IMG/VR virus record: IMGVR_UViG_3300006086_000044
Span: 1-20,558 of that record
Strand: one strand, 5' to 3'
Origin: a virus
DNA: 20,558 bases
Part shown: piece by piece, positions 7,262-14,070 of the stretch
How the letters are laid out: every line of letters begins with the position of its first letter
How positions within the stretch are numbered: position 1 is the first letter of the stretch
Notes under the pieces: generated by a model
What the model saw: only the letters and a program-made list of their open reading frames with translations
Databases searched by the model: none
What the model was told of the DNA's origin: nothing
Position numbers and translations under genes: made by a program

Positions 7262-7711
7262 ATGTCATTCGACCCAGATTCATTCCTGAACACTACCACC
7301 ACTCAAGCTGGCGACACACGCCTTCAACCTGTCCCCGTAGGCGAGTACCCTGCCCTCGTCACTGAGGTTAAAGCTCGTCAATGGACTGGCAAATCCGACC
7401 CAACAAAGTCAGGCGTTGCCCTCGACCTCACTTGGGAACTCGAAAGCATGGACTTAAAACACGCCCTTGGCCGTGACAAAATCACTGTCAAGCAGGGCAT
7501 CATGCTTGACCTTACCCCTGATGGGGCGCTGGACTTTGGCACAGGCCGCAATGTCAGCCTCGGTCGCTTGCGCGAAGCTGTTGGCTTGAACACTCCAGGC
7601 CAGCCATTCGCGTTCTCGATGCTGCAAGGCCGCGCTGCAAACGTGAAAGTCACGCATCGCTTGGTGGAAGATGAAGCCTACCCTGAAGTAAAATCAGTGT
7701 CGGCTATGTAA
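7262..7711 (+). CDS. Putative single-stranded DNA-binding protein
   Basis: This 149-residue protein has its ATG at 7262 with AAGGA (7251..7255) upstream. The sequence pattern (a short FDPDSFLNTTT start, then VPVGEYPALVTEV, then a beta-rich body) resembles phage single-strand-binding proteins of the DUF669 kind that accompany Sak-type recombinases. An OB-fold would bind ssDNA at the fork and support the neighbouring ATPase and polymerase. There is no acidic C-terminal tail like that of bacterial SSB. The call rests on overall pattern and context between a Sak4-like ATPase and replication genes, so it is moderate. Confidence 0.55.
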   Translation: MSFDPDSFLNTTTTQAGDTRLQPVPVGEYPALVTEVKARQWTGKSDPTKSGVALDLTWELESMDLKHALGRDKITVKQGIMLDLTPDGALDFGTGRNVSLGRLREAVGLNTPGQPFAFSMLQGRAANVKVTHRLVEDEAYPEVKSVSAM

Positions 7712-7717
7712 GATGGT

Positions 7718-7761
7718 GGGGCAGCGCACCAGCTTGAGCTTCGGCTCTCGACGCTTGCCCC
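7718..7761 (+). ncRNA. Stem-loop with cUUCGg tetraloop in the ParB-MTase leader
   Basis: GGGGCAGCG (7718..7726) pairs with CGCTTGCCCC (7752..7761), with a one-base bulge. It encloses a second hairpin, GAGC-TTCG-GCTC (7736..7747), closed by the stable C(UUCG)G tetraloop. It begins seven bases after the SSB-like stop. TTTT follows ten bases later, so partial termination is possible, but the distance is too great for a classic intrinsic terminator. Confidence 0.55.
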
Positions 7762-7778
7762 CGCTTGAGGTTTTAAAA

Positions 7779-7838
7779 GAGGGCAGGCATTCACCCCAAG
7801 GTGGGTGAATGAAGGAAACACTAGCCGTTCCTGCTCTC
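7779..7838 (+). ncRNA. Probable structured 5' leader RNA of the ParB-methyltransferase gene
   Basis: GAGGGCAGG (7779..7787) pairs with CCTGCTCTC (7830..7838), nine pairs including one G-U. Inside it, CATTCACCC (7788..7796) and GGGTGAATG (7803..7811) form a perfect nine-pair hairpin with a six-base loop. The remaining strand, AAGGAAACACTAGCCGTT, is unpaired or forms a short alternative AGGAA/TTCCT stem. The whole is about 30 bases upstream of the ATG at 7869. The nested helices with a purine-rich single strand look like a regulatory RNA or riboswitch-like domain. I could not match it to a known class. Confidence 0.5.
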
Positions 7839-7868
7839 CCTTAAACCCTTAACTCTCGGACTATCCTT

Positions 7869-9239
7869 ATGACTTTCATTCGCATCGCAGAAATTCACAT
7901 CCCTGAATCTCGCCAACGCAAGGCCTTCGACGAAGTGGCCTTATCCGACCTTGCAGAATCCCTGCAAACCACAGGTCTCCTTCACCCTATTGTCCTGCGT
8001 GAATCCCCTGAAGGCCTCACACTTGTGGCTGGAGAGCGTCGCCTCCGTGCCATGCAGCAGTGCCATCTTCTCGACCTCACAGTCTTGCATCAGGGTAAGC
8101 CCATCCCCGAAGGCTGCGTCCCTTACACCAATCTCGGTCAGCTTTCTGAACTTGAAATCGAGGAAGCCGAACTAGACGAAAACATCCGCAGGGTTGACCT
8201 CTCTTGGCAAGAGCGCGATGTCACCCTAGCCCGCATTCACGCCCTGCGCACCAAGCAAGCCCAAGCGCAAGGCCGCGTTCACACAGTCGCCGACACCGCC
8301 CATGAACTCTCAGGCCGCAGCGACGGAGCTTATCAAGACAATCTCCGCAAGTCCCTTGTCGTTGCGCGTTATATGGACAATCCTCTTGTGGCCAAAGCCA
8401 AGGACACCAACGAGGCTTTCAAAATCATCAAGCGCCAAGAAACCGCACAGCAGAACGTCCAGCTCGCTCGCACCATCGGCAAGACCTTCACAGCGCAAAA
8501 CCACAAGCTCTACAATGAAGACTGTCTCCAGTGGATGTCCGCTGCTCCAGCGGGGTACTTCGATGTTATCTGTACTGACCCTCCTTATGGCATGGGTGCA
8601 GATGACTTCGGCGATATGGGTTCCGCTGCTCGTGCTGCCGATACCCACGGCTACAAGGACGACAAAGCCCACTGGCGCAAGCTGATGACCGCGTGGGCGC
8701 CTCTGTCCTTCCGCATTACTAAGCCCGAAGCCCACGCTTACATCTTCTGCGATATCGACATTTGGGAAGAGCTCAAAGCTCTCATGCAAGCTGCTGGTTG
8801 GTATGTCTTCCGCACCCCTTTCATCAGCAGCAAAGGCACTGGAGGCCGCGTCCCCCTGTGGGATGAAGGCCCTCGTCGCTCTTGGGAAATGCTGATGTAC
8901 TGCATCAAAGGCCACAAGCACACCACAGGCATCTACGGTGACGTTATCACAACCTCAATGGAAGGGGAAAAGTACGGACACGCAGCTCAGAAACCTGTCG
9001 CCCTCTACTATGATTTACTTCGTCGTTCAGTTAAGGCTGGAGATAAGGTTCTTGACACCTTCGCAGGAACGGGAACAATTTTCCCTGCCGCCCAGCCTTT
9101 ACTTTGTGAGGTCACAGCCCTTGAGTTATCTCCTGAATACTATGCCATTGCTTCGAAGCGGCTAGCAGAATTGCAAACCCCTGCCCAAGCCTCCGATGGT
9201 GCAGCCCTCATGTCAGAACTCTTCAGCTTAGGAAAATAA
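7869..9239 (+). CDS. ParB-domain / DNA methyltransferase fusion
   Basis: This 456-residue two-domain protein has an N-terminal ParB/Sulfiredoxin-type domain (about 1-130) with GLLHPIVLR (36-44) and the GERR box (55-58). A linker rich in charged residues follows, then an amino-methyltransferase domain: DPPY (237-240), then FAGTG (398-402) for SAM binding. Having DPPY before FxGxG puts it in the beta class of N6-adenine/N4-cytosine enzymes. It probably methylates phage DNA, for example to evade host restriction or mark replication. The ParB-like part may guide DNA contact or use CTP, which is only inferred. The ribosome binding site is weak (GGA), and a structured leader lies upstream, so translation may be controlled. 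It abuts the polymerase gene. Confidence 0.9.
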   Translation: MTFIRIAEIHIPESRQRKAFDEVALSDLAESLQTTGLLHPIVLRESPEGLTLVAGERRLRAMQQCHLLDLTVLHQGKPIPEGCVPYTNLGQLSELEIEEAELDENIRRVDLSWQERDVTLARIHALRTKQAQAQGRVHTVADTAHELSGRSDGAYQDNLRKSLVVARYMDNPLVAKAKDTNEAFKIIKRQETAQQNVQLARTIGKTFTAQNHKLYNEDCLQWMSAAPAGYFDVICTDPPYGMGADDFGDMGSAARAADTHGYKDDKAHWRKLMTAWAPLSFRITKPEAHAYIFCDIDIWEELKALMQAAGWYVFRTPFISSKGTGGRVPLWDEGPRRSWEMLMYCIKGHKHTTGIYGDVITTSMEGEKYGHAAQKPVALYYDLLRRSVKAGDKVLDTFAGTGTIFPAAQPLLCEVTALELSPEYYAIASKRLAELQTPAQASDGAALMSELFSLGK

Positions 9240-11627
9240 ATGCTTCAACCTTTCGGCAACACTTCAGCGAAAATCCTCATTGTCGGGGAGTTTGCAACAG
9301 ACACCGACCTGCACGGCAACCGCCCGTTCGCAGGGGCGCGTGGGTTTGAACTCAATAAGATGCTGGAAGAAGCAGGCATTCAGCCACGAGATTGCTTATT
9401 TACCTATGTCGTAAATGACAGGGTTGCTGGCAACAACATCGACTCTCTTGTGGCGCCGACTAAGGCGAAAGCAGGTGTGGGCGATGTGCTGCGCGAGGGG
9501 AAATATGTCACACCACAGGTGCTTAAGGGGATTGATGCATTATCGGCGCTAATTGAAACCATGCGCCCGAATATCGTCATTACAATGGGTAATCTAGCCC
9601 TGTACGCCCTCACTGGCGAATGGGCTAGTACCCTATGGCGTTCATCCATCTTATCGGCTAAAATCGCCCATAAACCCAAGGTCTTACCCACCTATGGACT
9701 TAGCCTTGTGATGATGCAGTACTCCCTGCGCCCCATCTTCATTCACGACCTGAAGCGTGCTAAGCGCCAGTCCCTCGCCCCTGAAATTGCAAGGAAGCAT
9801 TATGAGTTCACCATCAGACCAGACTTTGCAACCGCTGTTTCTACCCTCACAGGGCTTGTGGAACGCAGTGTACAAGCAAGGCAAGCTGGTAACTCCTTTC
9901 CCCTTGGTGCTGACATCGAAACCCGAGCAGGGCACATCGCCTGCATCGCCTTCGCTTGGTCAGGAACCGAGGCTATCTGCATCCCACTCATGTGCCAGCA
10001 TAGTGACGAAGGCTACTGGAGCCTAGAAGAAGAAGTAGAATTGGTAATGCTGATACAGCAGCTCCTTCGCCACGCGAAAATCGTGGGGCAGAACTGGAAC
10101 TACGACGCGCAGTACATCTACCGTCACTGGCACATCATCGCCCCTGACGTGGAAGACACCATGATTCAGCACCATAGCTGCTTCTCGAACCTTGAGAAAA
10201 ATCTCGCGTTCCTCAGCTCCATGTACCTCGATGACCACCTCTACTGGAAGGACGACCGCACCAACTGGGAAACTGGGCCGAAAGGGGAAGGGGAAGATGT
10301 TTACTGGCGGTATAACTGCACTGACGCAGCCCGCACTCTTGCCATCAATGAAGTCTTGACTAAGGTCATCGCTGCCTTGGGTATGGGTGGAGTTAATGCC
10401 TTCCAGCAAAAGCTAGCCCCAGCTGTCTTGCAGTCTATGATTCGTGGGGTGAAGCTTGACCGCGAAGCACAAGGCCAGCTCTCCTTGACCATCCAACAGG
10501 AAATCGCCGACCGCGAACAGTGGTTCTTAGATGTTCTTGGCCATCCTCTTAACATTAACTCTCCCCCACAAATGAAGGATTTCTTCTACCGTCAGATGGG
10601 GCAGAAAGAAGTTATCAGCCGTAAGACAAAAAAAGTCACCTGCAATGATGAAGCGCTGCATAAAATCGCCGACCGCGAACCCATCCTGCAGCCCATCACC
10701 CGCAAAATTGCCGAGCTTCGCTCTCTTGGTGTCTTTCACAGCACCTTCGTCATGGCCTCAGTGGACGTGGACAGCCGTATTCGCACCATGTTTAATGTCT
10801 GCGGAACGGAAACCTACCGCTTCTCCAGCACCAAAAATGCCTTCGGCAGCGGACTTAATATGCAGAACATTCCCAAGGGGGGTGAAACCGAGGACGACGG
10901 CCTCAGCCTTCCTAATGTCCGCAACCTTTACGTGCCCGACTTCGGCAAGACCATGTTCGACATTGACCTCGACAGCGCCGACCTTCGCATTGTGACGTGG
11001 GAAAGCGGATGCGAGTGGATGAAAGACCACTTCCGCAATGGACGCAAGCCTTACATCGAAGTCATGCGTGAATACTATCACAACCCCAGCATGACTAAAA
11101 GCAGCCACCCCCGTGAATATGCCATGTTTAAGTCCCTGTGCCACGGCACGAACTACCTTGGCACGGCAGAAGGCATCGCCCCACGCATCGGCCTTAACGT
11201 CCATGAAACGCAGCGCATCCAAAAGTGGTACTTCGACCTGTGCCCCGAAATCCGCAAGTGGCAGGACGACATCAAATCCCAAGTCTCCAGCAATCGCTGT
11301 GTCAAAAACGTCTTCGGCTACAAGACTTACTTCTTCGACCGAATTGAAGGTACAATCTTCAATCAGGCTGTGGCGTGGATACCACAATCCACCGTTGCTT
11401 GCTTGATTAACCGCGCATACGTGAATATAATGGAGACTCTACCTGATGTTGAAGTGCTCCTGCAAGTACACGACTCCCTTGTGGGGCAGTTCGACACCTT
11501 CCGCAAGGAAAAGGCAATAGCTGATATTGTCAAGTGTAGTGAGATTCCTTTGCCTTATGCAGGGGAACCTTTAGTTATTCCAGTTGGTATCGCGACGAGC
11601 GATAAAAGCTGGGGAGATTGTAGATAG
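9240..11627 (+). CDS. Family A DNA polymerase with N-terminal UDG-like domain
   Basis: This 795-residue replicative polymerase has three parts. Residues about 10-175 resemble family 4 uracil-DNA glycosylases (GE at 16-17, then NRPFAGARG, then a VVNDR loop), but the HPS motif is replaced by GLS (153-155). Residues about 220-360 form a DnaQ-like 3'-5' exonuclease: DIE (D225, E227), a GQNWNYD motif and YNCTD. Residues about 400-795 are the polymerase: motif A with catalytic D576 and D581 at the usual Glu gate position, motif B R625-K631-Y639, motif C VHDS (H744, D745, S746 instead of Glu). AGGA lies six bases before the ATG at 9240, which directly follows the methyltransferase stop. It would copy the phage genome with proofreading. 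Confidence 0.93.
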   Translation: MLQPFGNTSAKILIVGEFATDTDLHGNRPFAGARGFELNKMLEEAGIQPRDCLFTYVVNDRVAGNNIDSLVAPTKAKAGVGDVLREGKYVTPQVLKGIDALSALIETMRPNIVITMGNLALYALTGEWASTLWRSSILSAKIAHKPKVLPTYGLSLVMMQYSLRPIFIHDLKRAKRQSLAPEIARKHYEFTIRPDFATAVSTLTGLVERSVQARQAGNSFPLGADIETRAGHIACIAFAWSGTEAICIPLMCQHSDEGYWSLEEEVELVMLIQQLLRHAKIVGQNWNYDAQYIYRHWHIIAPDVEDTMIQHHSCFSNLEKNLAFLSSMYLDDHLYWKDDRTNWETGPKGEGEDVYWRYNCTDAARTLAINEVLTKVIAALGMGGVNAFQQKLAPAVLQSMIRGVKLDREAQGQLSLTIQQEIADREQWFLDVLGHPLNINSPPQMKDFFYRQMGQKEVISRKTKKVTCNDEALHKIADREPILQPITRKIAELRSLGVFHSTFVMASVDVDSRIRTMFNVCGTETYRFSSTKNAFGSGLNMQNIPKGGETEDDGLSLPNVRNLYVPDFGKTMFDIDLDSADLRIVTWESGCEWMKDHFRNGRKPYIEVMREYYHNPSMTKSSHPREYAMFKSLCHGTNYLGTAEGIAPRIGLNVHETQRIQKWYFDLCPEIRKWQDDIKSQVSSNRCVKNVFGYKTYFFDRIEGTIFNQAVAWIPQSTVACLINRAYVNIMETLPDVEVLLQVHDSLVGQFDTFRKEKAIADIVKCSEIPLPYAGEPLVIPVGIATSDKSWGDCR

Positions 11628-11647
11628 TTTAACTTTGAAAGGTTATG

Positions 11648-11848
11648 ATGAACAAAACCCTAGACCCTGATGCGGTCAACCGACTAAACGCCAGCCTACA
11701 GCGCTACCAGCCACGAGCTGAGAAGCTTGCTCTCGCCGCAGCCTTCCGCCAACTGGAGCAGGAAACCGCAGCCGAACACTTGCACAACCTGCATACGGAA
11801 GCACAAAAAGAATACAAACGCAATTTAAGGAGCTACGAACATGATTAA
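11648..11848 (+). CDS. Hypothetical small helical protein (66 aa)
   Basis: This 66-residue protein starts at the second of two adjacent ATGs (11648), which sits at better distance from GAAAGG (11637..11642) than 11645. It is almost wholly helical and charged (Gln, Glu, Ala, Arg), probably a coiled coil. It is the first gene after the polymerase and begins a run of small accessory genes. No function is recognised. Confidence 0.6.
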   Translation: MNKTLDPDAVNRLNASLQRYQPRAEKLALAAAFRQLEQETAAEHLHNLHTEAQKEYKRNLRSYEHD

Positions 11849-11927
11849 GCAAGCAACAGCAATGACCGACCCGCAAAATCAGGTAAAACAACTGACCGAG
11901 CAAGCAAGGCGGGTGTGTGATGACTAA
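11841..11927 (+). CDS. Very small ORF (28 aa)
   Basis: A 28-codon ORF starts at the ATG at 11841, preceded by a strong AAGGAG (11827..11832), and stops at TAA 11925..11927. It overlaps the previous gene by 8 bases and the next start by 8 bases. The peptide is polar and helical. The strong ribosome binding site and close overlaps argue that it is translated, perhaps mainly to couple translation to the next gene. Confidence 0.45.
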   Translation: MIKQATAMTDPQNQVKQLTEQARRVCDD

Positions 11928-12288
11928 GCAACTACTAGAACAGGCTGTAGCTTTGGCAAAAGATGTGCTCGATAGCTTGGAAGATTGGGCAGGGTATGCA
12001 CCTACGTACTTCAAGGGAAAGCACGGATATTCTGTGCAAGTTTTGCAGTACAACCAGCGCATAAAAGCCCTAGAAGCTGCTATTGCATCTTGGAGTGATG
12101 AGCCTGCGGCTAATGGATGCCAATGTGTTGTATGCGGCGAATGGCAGCGTTGGACACCATCGGGTATGACTTGCAAAAATGGTCATGGTGGCGCACAAGG
12201 TATTAACACAAAACTCTACACCCGTCCAGCACCAAGCGAAGTAACGGCAGCGCAACAATGTCTTGAAAGGGCGAAAAATGTTACGTGA
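11920..12288 (+). CDS. Hypothetical phage protein with possible zinc-binding motif (122 aa)
   Basis: This 122-residue protein starts at the ATG at 11920; a GTG at 11917 is an alternative. The helical N-terminal half is followed by a cysteine cluster, CQCVVCGEWQRW and then TCKNGHGG. These are Cys and His residues that could bind one zinc ion. The pattern resembles accessory early-region proteins seen in many temperate and lytic phages of Proteobacteria, of unknown role. It overlaps the next gene by 11 bases. Confidence 0.65.
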   Translation: MTKQLLEQAVALAKDVLDSLEDWAGYAPTYFKGKHGYSVQVLQYNQRIKALEAAIASWSDEPAANGCQCVVCGEWQRWTPSGMTCKNGHGGAQGINTKLYTRPAPSEVTAAQQCLERAKNVT

Positions 12289-12487
12289 GACGCTGTTGAA
12301 AATCAAGAAATCCTATTTTTCTCTTAACGAAGTGACTATGGACAAATCATTAGAACAAGCCTATCAAGCAGGCGCAGAAGCCGAGCGTGAGGCGTGTGTA
12401 AAGGTTTGCGAGAGGGCTGCACGTAATCCTTCTACTGATGATGCGTACATGTTATCCAGACAAATCCGCGAAAGGAAAATAACATGA
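12278..12487 (+). CDS. Hypothetical small phage protein (69 aa)
   Basis: This 69-residue protein has its ATG at 12278 behind GAAAGG (12265..12270). An in-frame ATG at 12338 would give a 49-residue protein beginning MDKSLEQAYQAG and is a realistic alternative, because the conserved-looking part (AGAEAEREACVKVCE) starts there. It is helical, with two cysteines. No function is assigned. Confidence 0.6.
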   Translation: MLRETLLKIKKSYFSLNEVTMDKSLEQAYQAGAEAEREACVKVCERAARNPSTDDAYMLSRQIRERKIT

Positions 12488-12903
12488 ACTACATACCATA
12501 CCGCGAAGGTAAAGTTTACGACAAAGCGCATCTACGCCCGTTTGATTTGGACTTGGCAAAACAAGGGCATTCGTTGGCGCTTAGTAGCGGAGCAGAAATC
12601 CGATTATTCCGAGAGACAAGAATCGGCATTTATGGTTTTGACTATTGGCTTCCTAACTTTGGCTGGTCTTCGACTGGATGGTATAACGATATTAACGACC
12701 TTAACTTGTACCTACGCCTCGCACCCCTTGCAGTCAGAGACGGACGACCGCTTCATGTGGGGGATGTGATTGAAGTCGAGGGTCGTACATATCTTAACGA
12801 GTGGTTTATTAAAGTCTTTGAACTTAAAGACTCTTCGCATATAACAAGCAAGAGCAAGGTGTGGCGCTTCCCAAACGATGAAAAAGCAAAGGATATTTTA
12901 TGA
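12484..12903 (+). CDS. Hypothetical phage protein (139 aa)
   Basis: This 139-residue protein has its ATG at 12484 overlapping the previous stop, with AAAGGA upstream. It is rich in aromatic residues (YGFDYWLPNFGWSSTGWYN) and beta-like. A middle stretch (LHVGDVIEVEG) resembles a small barrel or SH3-like turn. No named family is recognised. Local base composition is visibly more AT-rich than in the replication genes, which fits an accessory origin. Confidence 0.65.
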   Translation: MNYIPYREGKVYDKAHLRPFDLDLAKQGHSLALSSGAEIRLFRETRIGIYGFDYWLPNFGWSSTGWYNDINDLNLYLRLAPLAVRDGRPLHVGDVIEVEGRTYLNEWFIKVFELKDSSHITSKSKVWRFPNDEKAKDIL

Positions 12904-13097
12904 GTGAACCGCTTAGTTTTACCGTAAAAGTAACCAGCTGCAATGACTGTCCTCACGCGAAGATTCATGATTACGAATCGTGGTGCGCCTATGTTAATTG
13001 TCCCCGTTGCGAATTTGAAACCTTTGAGGAAAATTGTCTCGGCATAACGCCTTCCTGCCCTGCTTGGCAGGATCAACAAAAAGAGAAAATAGAATGA
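12900..13097 (+). CDS. Cysteine-rich small protein, probable zinc binder (65 aa)
   Basis: This 65-residue protein has seven cysteines (C14, C17, C29, C34, C37, C46, C53) arranged as CxxC, C, CxxC, C, C. This strongly suggests one or two structural zinc ions. AAAGGA precedes the ATG at 12900, which overlaps the previous stop. Small zinc proteins of this sort in phages often act on host transcription or other host proteins, but that role is only inferred. Confidence 0.65.
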   Translation: MSEPLSFTVKVTSCNDCPHAKIHDYESWCAYVNCPRCEFETFEENCLGITPSCPAWQDQQKEKIE

Positions 13098-13423
13098 AAC
13101 CAACTAGAGAACAACTAGAGCTTGCGGCTAAGGCGGCGGGAATTGAAATATACCTGACTAAATCAACACCCGATAGAGTTTTTTACCGACTTGACATTTG
13201 TGAGGAGTGGCGTCCAACGGAGGACAAGTCCGAGAGCTTTGAACTTATGGTTGCTTGTGGAATTGATGTTGAATTTAATGAAGCTGCTGGAATAGTCTAT
13301 ACGGAAAAACACTCATGTTGCATCAGGGTATTTGTAGATGAAGACTACAATAACGACAAAGGTCTAGCCACCATGTGGGCTATCTTTTTATGTGCTGTTG
13401 AGATTGGGGGGGCTGTGCGATGA
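13094..13423 (+). CDS. Hypothetical phage protein (109 aa)
   Basis: This 109-residue acidic protein starts at the ATG at 13094, which overlaps the previous stop. An earlier in-frame start at 13034 would lie inside the previous gene with no ribosome binding site. The start TREQLELAAKAAGIEI and the overall length match a kind of accessory protein common in phages and prophages of Proteobacteria. The function is unknown. Confidence 0.65.
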   Translation: MKPTREQLELAAKAAGIEIYLTKSTPDRVFYRLDICEEWRPTEDKSESFELMVACGIDVEFNEAAGIVYTEKHSCCIRVFVDEDYNNDKGLATMWAIFLCAVEIGGAVR

Positions 13424-13584
13424 GGGAAGTACCTATAGAATTTAAACTGGCAAATGACCTTGGTTATTTTCGTAGCATTCTTGTGCCGATTATGATGGCT
13501 GACAAATACGATACCTTAAAGCAACCAATGACTGCCATGACAGAGAAAATCCAGCAAACTAAAAGATTGGAGGGTAAGCAATAA
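13420..13584 (+). CDS. Small hypothetical protein (54 aa), last plus-strand gene
   Basis: A 54-residue ORF starts at the ATG at 13420, overlapping the preceding stop (ATGA), and ends at TAA 13582..13584. It is the last gene before the convergent minus-strand module. The peptide is amphipathic (LANDLGYFRSILVPIMM) and basic at its end. No family is recognised. The coupling overlap is the main support that it is real. Confidence 0.5.
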   Translation: MREVPIEFKLANDLGYFRSILVPIMMADKYDTLKQPMTAMTEKIQQTKRLEGKQ

Positions 13585-13594
13585 TTCCACGTCG

Positions 13595-13636
13595 ATTATA
13601 TGGTCACATTACTAATTAGTAATGTGACCATATAAT
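13595..13636. repeat. Composite element, copy 3 (perfect 42-bp palindrome at the convergence point)
   Basis: A perfect 42-bp inverted repeat lies where the plus and minus modules meet. It holds decamers TATGGTCACA (13599..13608) and TGTGACCATA (13623..13632) around the core TTACTAATTAGTAA (13609..13622). The core differs from the other copies by a matched C/G pair that keeps the palindrome. It covers the last codons and stop of the Rz gene. As RNA it would form a long AU-rich hairpin from either strand, so a bidirectional terminator or RNA-end protector is possible besides protein binding. Confidence 0.85.
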
Positions 13637-14070
13637 TTCCGATATTCCTTCAGCTCCTCTTGCTGCATCATTGCGTCGGCAGCAAACCTTGCAAGAAATT
13701 CCGCATCTCCGCTTGATAATTCCGCTCCGTTCCCCCCAGCACACTTGTCACTTTCGGTGGTGGCGGGAGTTGTGGGCAAGTCTGCGCGACGGGCACTGCG
13801 CTGGCGCAAGCTGTCAGCAATAGCAGCATCACGCTGCTGAGCAATAAGAGTAATCTGTTCATCTGCTTTCTCCTGTAAAGTTGTGGCGATTTGCTGCCAG
13901 TTGGCTGTCGTTTTCTGTGCGGCAAGGATTTGAGCATCCACAGCCCTCTGCTCCTGCATTTTGTAAGTCGCAAGCTTCTTATCCCCACTGCGCAGCCCCT
14001 CCACATACCCAACACTGGCAATCCCAGCTGCTACCAGCAGCACCGCAAGCAATTTATAAACCGTAATCAT
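13612..14070 (-). CDS. Rz: Rz-like inner-membrane spanin (i-spanin)
   Basis: This 152-residue protein has one N-terminal transmembrane segment (about residues 4-23), then a long charged coiled-coil periplasmic domain. It would link the inner membrane to Rz1 in the outer membrane and fuse the two at the last step of lysis. The ATG at 14070 overlaps the endolysin stop (ATGA) and follows GAAGGGG; a TTG at 14088 is less likely. The Rz1 gene lies wholly inside it in another frame, a classic arrangement. Its last residues (YGHITN) are encoded by palindromic element 3, so the C-terminus may be shaped by the DNA element. Confidence 0.9.
   Translation of the reverse strand: MITVYKLLAVLLVAAGIASVGYVEGLRSGDKKLATYKMQEQRAVDAQILAAQKTTANWQQIATTLQEKADEQITLIAQQRDAAIADSLRQRSARRADLPTTPATTESDKCAGGNGAELSSGDAEFLARFAADAMMQQEELKEYRKLYGHITN
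13668..13862 (-). CDS. Rz1: Rz1-like outer-membrane lipoprotein spanin, nested in Rz
   Basis: This 64-residue lipoprotein lies wholly inside Rz in another frame. The N-terminus MNRLLLLLSS is followed by a lipobox LTAC with the lipidated Cys19. A proline-rich mature part (CPQLPPPPKV) follows, as is typical for Rz1. AGGAG (13870..13874) lies seven bases before the ATG at 13862 and fixes the start. It would sit in the outer membrane and pair with Rz. Its presence shows a Gram-negative host. Confidence 0.9.
   Translation of the reverse strand: MNRLLLLLSSVMLLLLTACASAVPVAQTCPQLPPPPKVTSVLGGTERNYQAEMRNFLQGLLPTQ

Noticed and set aside
7718-7774. Intrinsic terminator after the SSB-like gene
   Set aside because: The stem is strong but TTTT begins ten bases after it, too far and too short for a standard terminator; a folded leader fits better.
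8310-8921. Long open frame on the minus strand inside the ParB-methyltransferase gene
   Set aside because: It lies opposite a gene with all expected methyltransferase motifs and shows no domain or start signal of its own. It is a by-product of codon usage.
10758-11387. Long open frame on the minus strand inside the polymerase gene
   Set aside because: It lies opposite polymerase motifs A and B, has no recognisable motif, and is best explained as a shadow frame.
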